Source of the DNA: Doris montereyensis
Taxonomy: Eukaryota > Mollusca > Gastropoda > Nudibranchia > Dorididae
Length of the DNA stretch: 64,000 nucleotides
Reading direction: 5' to 3'
Assembly (NCBI GenBank): GCA_037039925.1
Contig: JAXRKP010000469.1
Coordinates: 163,501 to 227,500, forward strand
The notes under the pieces are model-generated. The model was not told the DNA's origin. It did not search any database and saw only the letters and a list, made by a program, of their open reading frames with translations. Each line of letters opens with the position of its first letter. Positions within the stretch are counted from its first letter, which is position 1. Of this stretch, positions 1 to 12,500 are shown one piece after another. The position numbers were made by a program, and so were the translations under genes.

Positions 1-65
1 TAAAGAATGAAAATCACACAGCAGATAGATGAAAAATGCAATAACCCGGTGTTCAAATGATGATT

Positions 66-200
66 TGTTTGTTCGTTTCATTGAAATTTACCCTGTACAC
101 TATATGTGGTGATCTTAGGGTGAATTAAAAGAAAACAACAAGATGAAAGATCAGTGGAAGAGTGAAAGGAAAGAAGTAGGACCCATGAAAAAAGTTGAAG
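66..200 (+). repeat. Dispersed repeat family X, copy 1
   Basis: It contains the recurring text TTTCATTGAAATTTACCCTG, then a 'gtggtgatcttagggtgaattaaaag' type stretch followed by a purine-rich tail with GATGAAAG and AGTAGGAC. At least seven copies of this roughly 130-bp sequence lie in the window in both orientations, so it is probably a small nonautonomous element. Ends are not defined. Confidence 0.6.
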
Positions 201-486
201 AAAAACAATTCTGTAAATGAACACTAACATTATGTACAGACAAAAGGTACCGATCAGTAATAATGTTTATATGCATCATATCATTGCTTTGAAATTATTG
301 TTCAGAGTAAACAGGGATTCAATAACAACAATGGTGGACATTTCAGTAGATCTGTCTCATCCAATAAATTTACAGTTTGTTTGTCACACTCACAAAGATT
401 GGGAATATCAGACGAGTAACGTTTCAATAATAATAAAAGTATAACCAAAGTCTTGCAAAATGTCCCGTCTTATCGCATAACCATAT

Positions 487-549
487 TCATTGTGAGACTT
501 GCTTGATGAGGGAATCGCATAATTCTGTCAACTCCTTATTTTCAGATTT
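487..549 (-). CDS. TACC: TACC coding exon 15 with stop codon
   Basis: The acceptor TTTCTTTTCCCAG is followed by 20 codons, KSENKELTELCDSLIKQVSQ, and TGA at 487-489. This corresponds to the family's conserved C-terminus (NEELT.ICDDLISK). No AATAAA signal is seen on this strand within the remaining 486 bp. Confidence 0.93.
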   Translation of the reverse strand, partial: KSENKELTELCDSLIKQVSQ

Positions 550-3500
550 CTGGGAAAAGAAAAAGACAATCAATATACCATAACAATAATCGGTTTGAAT
601 GGCTGTAAAGTAATACGTCAACATATGAATTGTGTTAGTCTGGTTTTGTTTTTGCTCTCTTTTTAAAGATTCAACACCAGAATTCTTTATTTGTCTCTGA
701 ACAGACAAATTTGGTAGGGTCATGGTGATGTATGAGTAATACAGCAAGGATTCAATTGCGTCTACGGAGACCACTGATAAAATTGAGAGATTACAACAAG
801 GATGATGTGAAGGGTTTGTTTCCTTACTTTTAATTCTAGGTGCAAGATCACAAGGGTGCAGGACACAATTACATTATTTAAGACCTATTTTTACATACAT
901 GTAAACATATTATATATATATTCTGACATTGAATGACATATTACATGGAATTATTAATGAAATATCAAAAGTAATACCAATACAAAAACAGATATATGAT
1001 TTGGCATCTGTTTCAAATATCATATTACTTAGAACTTCTCTTTTTGTCTGTCCACAATTTCACATATCTTTTGTTTCGTATTGTAAGTTGTGAACTCTAA
1101 CTAAGAGATGCATCATTTCAAATTTCATGAACACAGCACTAATCTAATCTAATTGACAGAGAAGTGGATCACGCAATGCTGAATCAGATTTTTATGCAGC
1201 ACCAACACAATTTGCAACTCACTCAAAATAAGGTGCAGAGTTGCATGGGCCTATTCATTTAAATACGTTTCTTTCTTCATTGAAATTTACTTCGTCCATT
1301 ATATGCCGTCATCTCAGGGTGAATAAAAAGGTAACAGCAAGATGAAAGAAGGAAGAGGACCTACCACATCACTGGCAATACCCGCCAACTGCCCTCCTTA
1401 ACTGATTTCAAAGGTTGAAAACACACAAGTTTCATTTATGAAAGACCTACTTGATTTAGATCTAAGTCTAGGGTGTAATTACGCCTGAATAAAGAAAGAA
1501 AAAAGAAGTCACCGACTAACAGAGACAAAAGGAACAGACAGGAAGGTGAGTTCAAACCCCATGTGAGTGTCAGCATAACCATGATACAGACTGAGATCTA
1601 CATCTAGATGTAGGTGAGTTCAAACCCCATGTGAATGTCAGTGTAACCATGATACAGACTGAGATCTACATCTAGATGTAGGTGAGTTCAAACCCCATGT
1701 GAATGTCAGCACAACCATGATACAGACTGAGATCTACATCTAGATGTAGGACTGAGTTCAAACCCATGTGAATGTCAGCGTAACCATGATACAGACTGAG
1801 ATCTACATCTAGATGTAGGTGAGTTCAAACCCCATGTGAATGTCAGCATAACCATGATACAGACCGAGATCTACATCTAGATTTAGGTGAGTTCAAACCC
1901 CATGTAAATGTCAGCACAACCATGATACAGACTGAGATCTACATCTAGATTTAGAACCTACCCCCACTAAAGGTGGGCCTCTCAACTAGTACCGATAAAA
2001 AAACATGCAGGCGTGGCGTACCTTTTGCTCCAAGGACTTTTCCAAACATTGCACTTGCAGCTCCTTCCGTTTGAGAGCGGCTTCAACTTTTTCAAGCTTT
2101 CCTTCTTGTCTGGAAGTGGTGAAAATAAGACCAAATAAATGCACGGCGTAAATCATAAAAGTAATAATCGACATAGAACCCCCCTACGACTTTCCAACAA
2201 TGACCTGTTTCATCAACAAGGATAAATCCGATGTGATCTCCTGCCCCCCCCCCCCCCCCAATTTTGTCCCACTTTTCCAAATGTAAATCCTTTCATCCAT
2301 ATTCTCCTCAACTGAATTGCAATTCATCTTCGATATTGTTAAATTATAGTAATTTCAAGTATTAAATCTGTGAAAATAAACCCAATACAAACGTGACACA
2401 TCAAATCAAGACAGGACATCTTCATAATCCGCTAAAAATGCTCTCCTACATGAATGTGTTTATTTATGTCTACATGCACCACAAAAGCAGGCTCAGATGA
2501 TGTCACTGCGATGGCAAGCCATCTTAGAGGGAAAAGTGTGGCAGCAGTTGTGTTCCCTAGAACTGAAACGATGAGCAAAGAAATGCAGCCCATTGGAAGC
2601 ACATTTTGGGTTGAATTAAATTTTATTTTCAATTCTAAAGTATATTTTAGTGACAAATTTTAAGGTAGGCAATTCATCAAAACTGCTTGCCATGACACAC
2701 AGCCATGTAACTTCGGAATCTGCGCAAACTGCTTCTTTGAGCCTCAAAAGCTTGTTACCAAAGCACTTTGTACAACTCCCCCCCCCCCACCCCCCCAACA
2801 AAACAAACACCATTGCATAATTTTATCTGCCTAACTTTTTCTATACAACAAAAAGCAAAACTTACTCTGCAATTTTGGTCTCCGCTGTCTCTTTCAGTTT
2901 CTGTTTTGATTCAGCTTGACGTTTGGATTTCTCTTGAGAATCTATCAAAGCTGCCTTCAGTTTTTCTTGATTCTGGGTGGAATTGATATCAAAGAGAAAG
3001 AAGAGCAATTTAATCCTTTACCATTGTTTAAAAAAATTATTATTATTATTAGAGTTTCAGAATGTTTGTTTTCTTCTTTCAAACATAGAGCAACGAATGT
3101 AAGTCAATGTGTAATAGACTGTACTTGTACAGCAGTAAGCACTTAGGGCAGTCACTACTAATAAAACTACTCAAATCAAAGAAATAAAAGAAAGACCAAA
3201 CCCTGGAGGAAGATCCCAGTCACGTACCTCTGTTGCTGCCTCCAAACACTTTTTAGCCTTTTTCGTAACGATAGAAGAGATCGTCAAACGCCTTGTCAAG
3301 GGTCTTGTTCTCATCGGAAATCTGCACACGATACAAATGTGATACCAATAACAGCATGCCAATGGTACCTAGTAAGTGATGCCAAGCCAAGCCAAGAAGG
3401 ACATTGTACCTTCAAAATACTAAAACAAATCAGTGAAGAATTATGACGACTTGAAACACCACGACTTTCAACTCTTCTCAGACATGACAAAGTGCAGCAC

Positions 3501-6500
3501 TGCTTGATTATAAACTACGACTATGCCTACACAAGTGAGGCCATAAAACATTTCTGATTCAACAAGGCTCAGCATTAGCAACAACTCCTTAAAGCATCTA
3601 TTAATGTCTTAGCTAAATTGAACTGTATAAAGACAAAGATACATTGATAGCTCAATTCCCCCGCACAAATGCAAGTTAAACTGTGTAAAGACAAAGATAC
3701 ATTGATAGCTCAATTTCCGCACAAATGCAAGTTGAACTGTATAAAGACAAAGATACATTGATAGCTCGATCCCCGCACAAGTGCAAATTGAACTGTGAAA
3801 AGACAAAGATACATAGCTATCAACCGTTTCAAATCGAGAAACAAACTTTTACTGTGCAAACTAATTCTAACTTGCACAAAAGCCTGGAATACTCCAGAAA
3901 ATATTGATCACTTAACCCCTTTAAGCCAAACAACAAAAGTCCTCCGATCATAGGCCTTTCTGGCGAAATTTACCTGTTGTTTTGTGAAGTCAGAATGGCG
4001 TCTCCGAACTTTCACCTCACTCTCTCTCACTCTTTCTTTCTTTCTCTCTCTGAATATCTGACCTTAACTTAAATTTTTTGTTTTTTTAAAAATAATCCAC
4101 CCGCATATATACAAACTTTTCAAGGTAAATACAGACTTGGACTCACAGCCAAAGAAACGTACTAAATAAGTTTCATAAGTATTGGTTGGCAGCAATGTAA
4201 TTCTAACTCACACACAAGCTCGTAATACTCCAGAAAACATTGATCATTTGACTTGAAGTGATCCCCTATAAGGTAAATAATGAAATGTCAGCCAAGCACT
4301 GGCCTTTCTGGCAAAGTGCAACAGAGTGTCGTGAATTCAGAATGGTGACGCAGACTTTCACCCACTCTCTCCAAACCTTTGTCATTAACTTAGGGTTTCG
4401 AAACAAACAAAATACAGTTAACCCTCATGTACGTACTTTTCAAGGTACATGCAGACTAACAGACTGGAAGCAAAAACCCCATATTAAATACGTTTTTACG
4501 TACTAGTTGGCAGCTAAGAAGATACATTTATAGAGCCCATATCCCCACACAAGTGCAGGCCAATCAATTTTACATCATTATCTCCCAGAAAATCATTTCT
4601 TTCAAAGCCATTTTTTTGTAACCAACACAAACTCATAGTAAGGTTGGGGTGCTTTCGCCTGCCAGGTACGGTGAGGCGAGATCATGGCTAATACATCCAG
4701 GGAATGCTTGACCTTGCAGCTTGAAAAATGGTAACCCCAAACTAGCCCTTACTCAGTCTTATGTCAGCACTAATTTACCATACTTAAACTCTTATCCAGC
4801 CTCATGTCAGCATTCATCTACCATATTTAAACTCTTACCCAGCCTCGTGTCAGTGTTCATTTACCAAACTTAAATCCTTACCCAGCCTCATGTCAGTGTT
4901 CATTTATCATACTTAAACTCTTACACAGTCTCATGTCAGCATTCATTTACCAACTTTAAACTCTTACCCAGCCTCATGTCAGCATTCATTTACCATACTT
5001 AAACCCTTACCCAGCCTCACGTCAGCATTCATTTACCAAACTGAAACCCTCATGTCAGCATTCATTTACCAAACTGATATTCTCACGTCAGCATTCATTT
5101 ACCAAACTTAAACCCCTCATGTCAGCATTCATTTACCAAACTGAAACTCTCACATCAGCATTCATTTACCAAACTGAAACTCTCACGTCAGCATTCATTT
5201 ACCAAACTGAAACTCTCACGTCAGCATTCATTTACCAAACTGAAACTCTCACGTCAGCATTCATTTACCAAACTGAAACTCTCACGCCAGCATTCATTTA
5301 CCAAACTGAAACTCTCCGTCCAGCATTCATTTACCAAACTGAAACTCTCACGTCAGCATTCATTTACCAAACTGAAACTCTCACGTCAGCATTCATTTAC
5401 CATACTGAAACTCTCACGTCAGCATTCATTTACCAAACTGAAACTCTCACGTCAGCATTCATTTACCAAACTGAAACTCTCACGCCAGCATTCATTTACC
5501 AAACAAACTCTTAAATTCATTTACCAAACTTAAATCTTTGAAAAACTAGCAAAAAAACCCCCCAAACAAAACTTGCTGTTACCTGGGTGACTTTGTGCTT
5601 GCAGTGTGGCAGCGCTGTCCTCTACCTCTTTCTTTTGAGCTGGAAAGAGAGTGCAAACAAAGCAAAGACATCATCACTCGTGACAATATAAAGGAAGCCA
5701 CTAACTGTATATCATAGTGGTAAAAAAAGATTGGCAATCTTATGGCGTAGCCGCGTAAAAATAACAACGTGGATCAAATGTGCAACCACTGTCGCTATTG
5801 GCTTACAATTAGAAAAAATACTCTACGATGCGGCCAAAAGCCTTTTACATTTTAAAACATTTTCATTTCATTTAGCCACACCCACTACTAAGCTGATCTC
5901 GGGGTCTTGGTAGGATTTTTGATATTGCCTGGACTGCCCTGTAACAGCCACGGGATCTTTAATTTAACGTGCATAGAGTGTTGTCACCTGCATACGGGAC
6001 CTCCTTTTTTATCAACAGTCTCCGGTGGGACCAGGTGTAGATCCACCTACCTGGACCAGGGGGGGATATTTTACTAGAAAAAAACTCAAGAAATCTTTTC
6101 AACTGTCAGGATTTGAATCCCCCAACCTTTGAATTGAGAGGCAGACACCTTTCCTCTGACTATCATTCTCTAAGTGGGCTATTATCAAATGTATTAACAT
6201 TTTTTAAATTTGAAAGAACAAGCCCACTATCATCAGCCTTTGAATTCAAAGAGCAGTTCCCGTATAACTAGTCAACAAACTGGGTTGAAAATCTCTCTCA
6301 CCTATCAACTCGTTGATCAAATCCACATACTCTGTCATCACAGATCTGCAATAGGAAAGAGAGGGAAGGAGAGGGATACAGGAAAATCTTCAACTGTTGA
6401 CTCATTAACTGGTGTGAAGAAACTCAAATTGTGCTTTTGTGTTGCATTGAAATTTACCCCGTTCACTGTGTGTGGTGATATCGGGGTGAATTAAAAGGAA

Positions 6501-9500
6501 ACAGCCCCATGAAAGGTAAGTACGAGGGGCAGGAAAGAAGTAGCACCACCCTTCAACGGCCCACCTCAAATTGTGCAACGATTCACATCAAAGCAGAACC
6601 TCTGACCACCCCTTACTTCCTCCTCGAGAAAGAGTACACACACAAAAACAAAACAAGGGAAGAAATCTGTGATTTGTTTGTTTTATTGAAATGCACCCAA
6701 TCCATCATTTGTGTTGATCTCAAGGTGGAAATAAGAGGAAAAAGCAAGATGAAAGATAACTGAAAAAGGGAAAGGAAAGAAGTAGGACATAGCAGCAGCC
6801 CCCACCAACCAAACTGTGAGGCAAGGCTTGTTTGTTTCATTGGATTCTACCCTATGTAACATATGTGGTGATCTCAGGCTGAAGTAAGAGGAAACAGCAG
6901 GATGAAGGAAGTCATGAGAAAGAAAGGAAAATTTAGTTTGCTATTGGAATTTATCTGTTCATTGGAATTTATTTGTTTATTGGAATTAATTTGTTTATCT
7001 GTTTTGGAATTAATTTGTTTATTAGAATTTATCTGTTTATTGGAATTAATTTGTTTATTAGAATTTATTTGTTTATTGGAATTAATTTGTTTATTAGAAT
7101 TTATTTGTTTATTGGAATTAATTTGTTTATTAGAATTTATTTGTTTATTGGGATTAATTTGTTTATTAGAATTTATTTGTTTATTGGAATTTATTTGTTT
7201 ATTAGAATTTATTTTTTTTATTGGAATTAATTTGTTTATTGGAATTAATTTGTTTATTAGAATTAATTTGTTTATTGGAATTTAATTTGTTTATTAGAAT
7301 TTATTTGTTTATTGGCATTAATTTGTTTATTAGAATTTATTTGCTTATTGTAATTTTTTTGTTTATTAGAATTTATTTGCTTATTGGAAAACTTTGTTTA
7401 TTACAAATTTCATTTTTAAACATTTATTGTAATTTATTTGCTCATTTGAATTTCTTTGTTTATTGGAATTTACCCTGTCCTTTTATATGCCAGGTGAAAT
7501 AGAAGTAGAGGGGTGGTTCTTAGATTTTTTGAGGGCTGGTCTGAGAGCGGTTTTTTTTAGTTTGAAGAGCTAAATAATTTCTCTTAATTTTCCATAAATG
7601 AGTTAAGCATGACAAAAATAGCAAAAATAACAAATGGAGCTTTCATTTTTAAACATTTAGTTGACAAGGGTTAAAATAGAAATGGTAGCCATCTTGAATT
7701 TTAAAAAAGAAAACTAGGTAATTTAAAAAAACAATAAGCTTCATCGAAATTTTCATTTTGAACATAGACACCTTGCACTTCTTGCATATAGATTTTTTTT
7801 TATATCCTCAAAAGCTTTTTTCTTGACAAATTGAAACAAATAATTTCTCTTAATTTTCCATAAAAAATCACGATAGTTTTTTAAAAAAGTATAGAAATTA
7901 AAAATAAAAAATCCCACCCATGGAGCTTTCATTCATGATATAAAGCAACTATAGGCCAAGTTAAAAAAGAATTCGTTAAATTTTGACTCTATGGGCCGTA
8001 ATGTCCTTGAAGGAACTTTGATTCGCATCGACACATTGCCATACCCGTCAGTATGTACTTACTTCATCGAAATCAATTTGCTTTTTACGGATATGATTGT
8101 GTTAGAGAGTATGGTATATATCGTAAATTTCATTACTTAATTCATCGCCACCATTTTGCTTTTCAAAGATATGATTGTGTTAAAAAGTATGGTTGACATT
8201 GTAAATTTCATTACTTAATTCATCGCCACCATTTTGCTTTTCAAAGATATGATTGTGTTAAAAAGTATGGTTGACATTGTAAATTTCATTACTTAATTCA
8301 TCGCCACCATTTTGCTTTTCAAAGATATGATTGTGTTAGAGAGTATGGTTGACATTGTAAATTTCATTACTTACTTTATCGCAATCAGTTTACTTTTAAT
8401 GGATATGATTGTGTTAGAGAGTATGGTTGACATTGTAAATTTCATTACTTAATTCAACGCCACCATTTTGCTTTTCAAAGATATCATTGTGTTAGAGAGT
8501 ATGGTTGACATTGTAAATTTCATTACTTACTCCATCGCAATCAGTTTAATTTTAATGGATATGATTGTGTTAGAGAGTATGGTTGACATTGTAAATTTCA
8601 TTACTTAATTCATCGCCACCATTTTGCTTTTCAAAGATAGGATTGCGTTAGAGAGTATTGTTGACATTGTAAATATCATTACTTACTTTGTTGCCACCAT
8701 TTTGCTTTTCATGGATATTAATTTATTCAAGAGTATGGTGTTCTCGAGCTGCAGCTTGTCGAGTTCCTGACCCTTTCCCTGTTCCAATTCTTCCAACTTG
8801 CGTGTGCTCTCCTCCTCCGTGTCCTTTATCTTGGCTTGATGTTCTTTGTCTTTCTTTAACAGAATTTCTTGGTAATGCATAGTCAGCTTCATTTTGACTT
8901 CCTTCAATTCGTTCTCAGTGTAAACCTGTAGAATAAAACCAAACAAACAACTAAAAGTTTAAAGTTTAAGAAAAGACAAAAGTAGGACAAAACAAAAGAT
9001 GATATGATTTTCATGATTTGTTTACAAATTCAGTAAAAACTGTTTAGCTGTATAGAAACATATCAAGAAACAATAAGGGGGGGGGGGGGTTTGTGAACAT
9101 AAAAAACGTTTTTTGGCGGTTGTGAAACTATCAAAAGATTGTTTGGGGCGGGGCGGGGGGGCGGTGTGTGTTGTGAAACTATCAAATTGCAGTGATCTCA
9201 GGGTGGATCAAGAAGAAACAGCAAGGTGAAAGAAGGAAAGGAAAGATGCCAGACCTACCAGCAGCACCCGCCAACCGCCCGCAACTGTCAAAAGAATGCT
9301 CAATTAGAAACGCGGACCATTTACAAAATTCTAAAAAAAAACCCAATGCACACAACTGTGTAAAAACAGTGTGGCCGTCCATGGTTTTCTGTGCTCTCCT
9401 CAAACAGAAGAGGCTTTAAATATTCTAACAACATTGTGGTGCCTCACAGCGTTTTGGAAATCCCAGCAACCGTAGCACAAACTTTTCAAGAAATACTATA

Positions 9501-12500
9501 GTTTATCTCCAACAAGACATATATGTAGAAATTTGGAAAAAACAGACAAATTGTCAGTTTCAATGGGCTCAATGCGGTGAGAGGTGTAAGAATACATTTA
9601 CTTTAAACCTTCGGGATGAAATCATAATATGAAGATAAATTTTGTTTAAAATAAAATAAAATACATTTTTATACATTTTGTGTGAATACCAAAATGGGAA
9701 AGGGATCTTTATAAGGAAATACATTGTAACACAAGTAATAAAAACATGCAGACAATAAACAATGATTTTAAAGATCAAATCATATAAAAAAATACATTGA
9801 TCAAATCATATCAAAAACATAACATTACAAAAATGAAATCAAATCATATCAAAAACATACTACATTACCAAAACATGCAAAAGAAATCAAACAATAAACA
9901 ATCAAAAGATACTCAATTACCAAAAAGAGATCAAATCATATCAAAAACATACTCACATTACTCACATTACCAAGAAAATGAAATCAAATCATATCAAAAA
10001 CATACTCACATTACCAAAAGAAATCAAATCATATCAAAAACATACTCACATTACCAAAAAGAGATCAAATCATATCAAAACATACTCACATTACCAAAAG
10101 AGATCAAATCATATCAAAAACATACTCACATTACCAAAATGAAATCAAATCATATCAAAAACATACTCACATTACCAAAAAAGAATCAAACATATCAAAA
10201 ACACTCACATTACCAAAAAGAGATCAAATCATATCAAAAACATACTCACATTACCAAAAAGAGATCAAATCATATCAAAAACATACTCACATTACCAAAA
10301 TGAAATCAAATCATATCAAAAACATACTCACATTACCAAAATGAAATCAAATCATATCAAAAACATACTCACATTACCAAAAAAGAGATCAAATCATATC
10401 AAAAACATACTCACATTACCAAAAAGAGATCAAATCATATCAAAAACATACTCACATTACCAAAATGAAATCAAATCATATCAAAAACATACTCACATTA
10501 CCAAAAAGAGATCAAATCATATCAAAAACATACTCACATTACCAAAAAAGAGATCAAATCATATCAAAAACATACTCACATTACCAAAAAGAGATCAAAT
10601 CATATCAAAAATATACTCACATTACCAAAAAGAGATCAAATCATATCAAAATACTCACATTACTCAAACATGAAATCAAAATGGCAAAGACATACACATT
10701 ATCAAAATGTCAAAAATGATATTACCAAAAAGAGATCAAAATATAAACAATGACACTACCAAAATGTCAAGAACATAAACAAGCCAAAGATCAAAAAATC
10801 AAAAACCTCACACTACCAAAATGTCAAAAAGCATAAACAAGCAAAAAGTCAAAATATAAACAATGACACTACCAAAATGTCAAGAACATAAACAAGCCAA
10901 AGTTAAAATCGTACTCACACTACCAAAATGTCAAAAGCATAAACAAGCCAAAGTCAAAATCGTACTCACACTACCAAAATGTCAAAAGCATAAACAAGCT
11001 AAAGTCAAAATCGTACTCACACTACCAAAATGTCAAAAGCATAAACAAGCCAAAGTCAAAATCGTACTCACACTACCAAAATGTCAAAAGCATAAACAAG
11101 CCAAAGTCAAAATCGTACTCACACTACCAAAATGTCAAGAGCATAAACAAGCCAAAGTTCACAAAATAAACAAGCCAAAGTCAAAATCGTACTCACACTA
11201 CCAAAATGTCAAGAGCATAAACAAGCCAAAGTTAAAATCTCACACTACCAAAATGTCAAAAGCATAAACAAGCCAAAGTTAAAATCATAATCACACTACC
11301 AAAATGTCAAGAGCATAAACAAGCCAAAGTCAAAATCGTACTCACACCACCAAAATGTCAAGAGCATAAACAAGCCAAAGTTAAAATCATACTCACACTA
11401 CCAAAATGTCAAGAGCATAAACAAGCCAAAGTCAAAATCGTACTCACACTACCAAAATGTCAAGAGCATAAACAAGTCAAAGTCAAAATCGTACTCACAC
11501 TACCAAAATGTCAAGAACACAAACAAGCCAAAGTTAAAATCGTACTCACTGCACCAACATCGACCAAACCAGCAGCTGAATCCTTGGCTGGGAACAAATT
11601 TTCTTCCATCATCTTTGAAGGTGAAGACATAAAATACAAAAAAATTCATCTGAGCTCAAACTATTTTTATCTCAATCTATGCTAAAAAAAGTATCGTATC
11701 TTAATGACATTTTAGCAAGATGTTAATCACATTAAAAATTGGGTGTCCTATTTCATCAAACACTCACAGATTCATTGATTTTAACATTCAAATGATCAGT
11801 TCAGCTTCGTTCTTCATGTCCCTGTTCTTAAAAAAAAATTTTTTTTTTAAATGCTCAAAGATGAAGGAGAGAACTTGGAAACAAAATGGAATTTTAAATC
11901 TTAATCTGTTCCCCCCACATGACATCCTCTAATAAAAAATATAAAGAAGATCATAGTTGACTTACAATGTCCACACCGTCAGCTGCGGCCATGTCAAATA
12001 TTGCGTCCACTTCATGTATGGCACTTTCTTCTTCAATACACTGCACCATGTTCTTATGGACACGACGTGTAAGTGTGCGTCACGCGCTTCTTTGGGTGGG
12101 GTTCCAAATAAACACACACCATCATCACTGAGAAATGGAATAAAACATTATGAAAGCCCCCATGACAGTATAAAGGTACAAACAAACAAAACCTCGTTTT
12201 CCACAAAGTAGTCCAAACTGCCCAGTTTTTCCGTTCACCACATCGCCAGTGGCAGATTTCAGTAATCATCATCTTGCCCTCTTTCCTCTCTACAATGTAG
12301 TTACGCATATGGCTTACACCATTGGAAAGCTCTATTCGAGCCCTTTCCAACCATGTATGTGTGTTGTGATGCGATACACTCTCACACTCATAGTAAACAA
12401 GGGTGGTCAGAGGGGAAAGTCAGTGGTGAGCCAGGAAAAAAACAGCTCATGGAAGACCCCTCTTTCTTCGAGTTCCGTGCTTGCTCAATGAATGATAGTG

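Noticed and set aside
487..774. A 95-codon minus-strand protein
   Set aside because: Only its last 20 codons are real (TACC exon 15); the upstream part is intron read through the acceptor.
5119..5514. 131-codon frame of SAFIYQTETLT repeats
   Set aside because: The 33-bp unit is divisible by three; it is intronic to TACC on the other strand.
6902..7502. Hydrophobic LLEFICLLELI-type open frames that look like membrane proteins
   Set aside because: Translation of the 18-bp TTTGTTTATTGGAATT array.
9795..11549. Possible CRISPR array (regular repeats)
   Set aside because: Units are contiguous without unique spacers and lie in an intron of a eukaryotic gene.
12054..12350. 98-codon minus-strand frame in TACC intron 6
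   Set aside because: No known motif, no phase-compatible splice sites with exons 6 and 7, and not needed for the frame if one surplus base in exon 6 is accepted.
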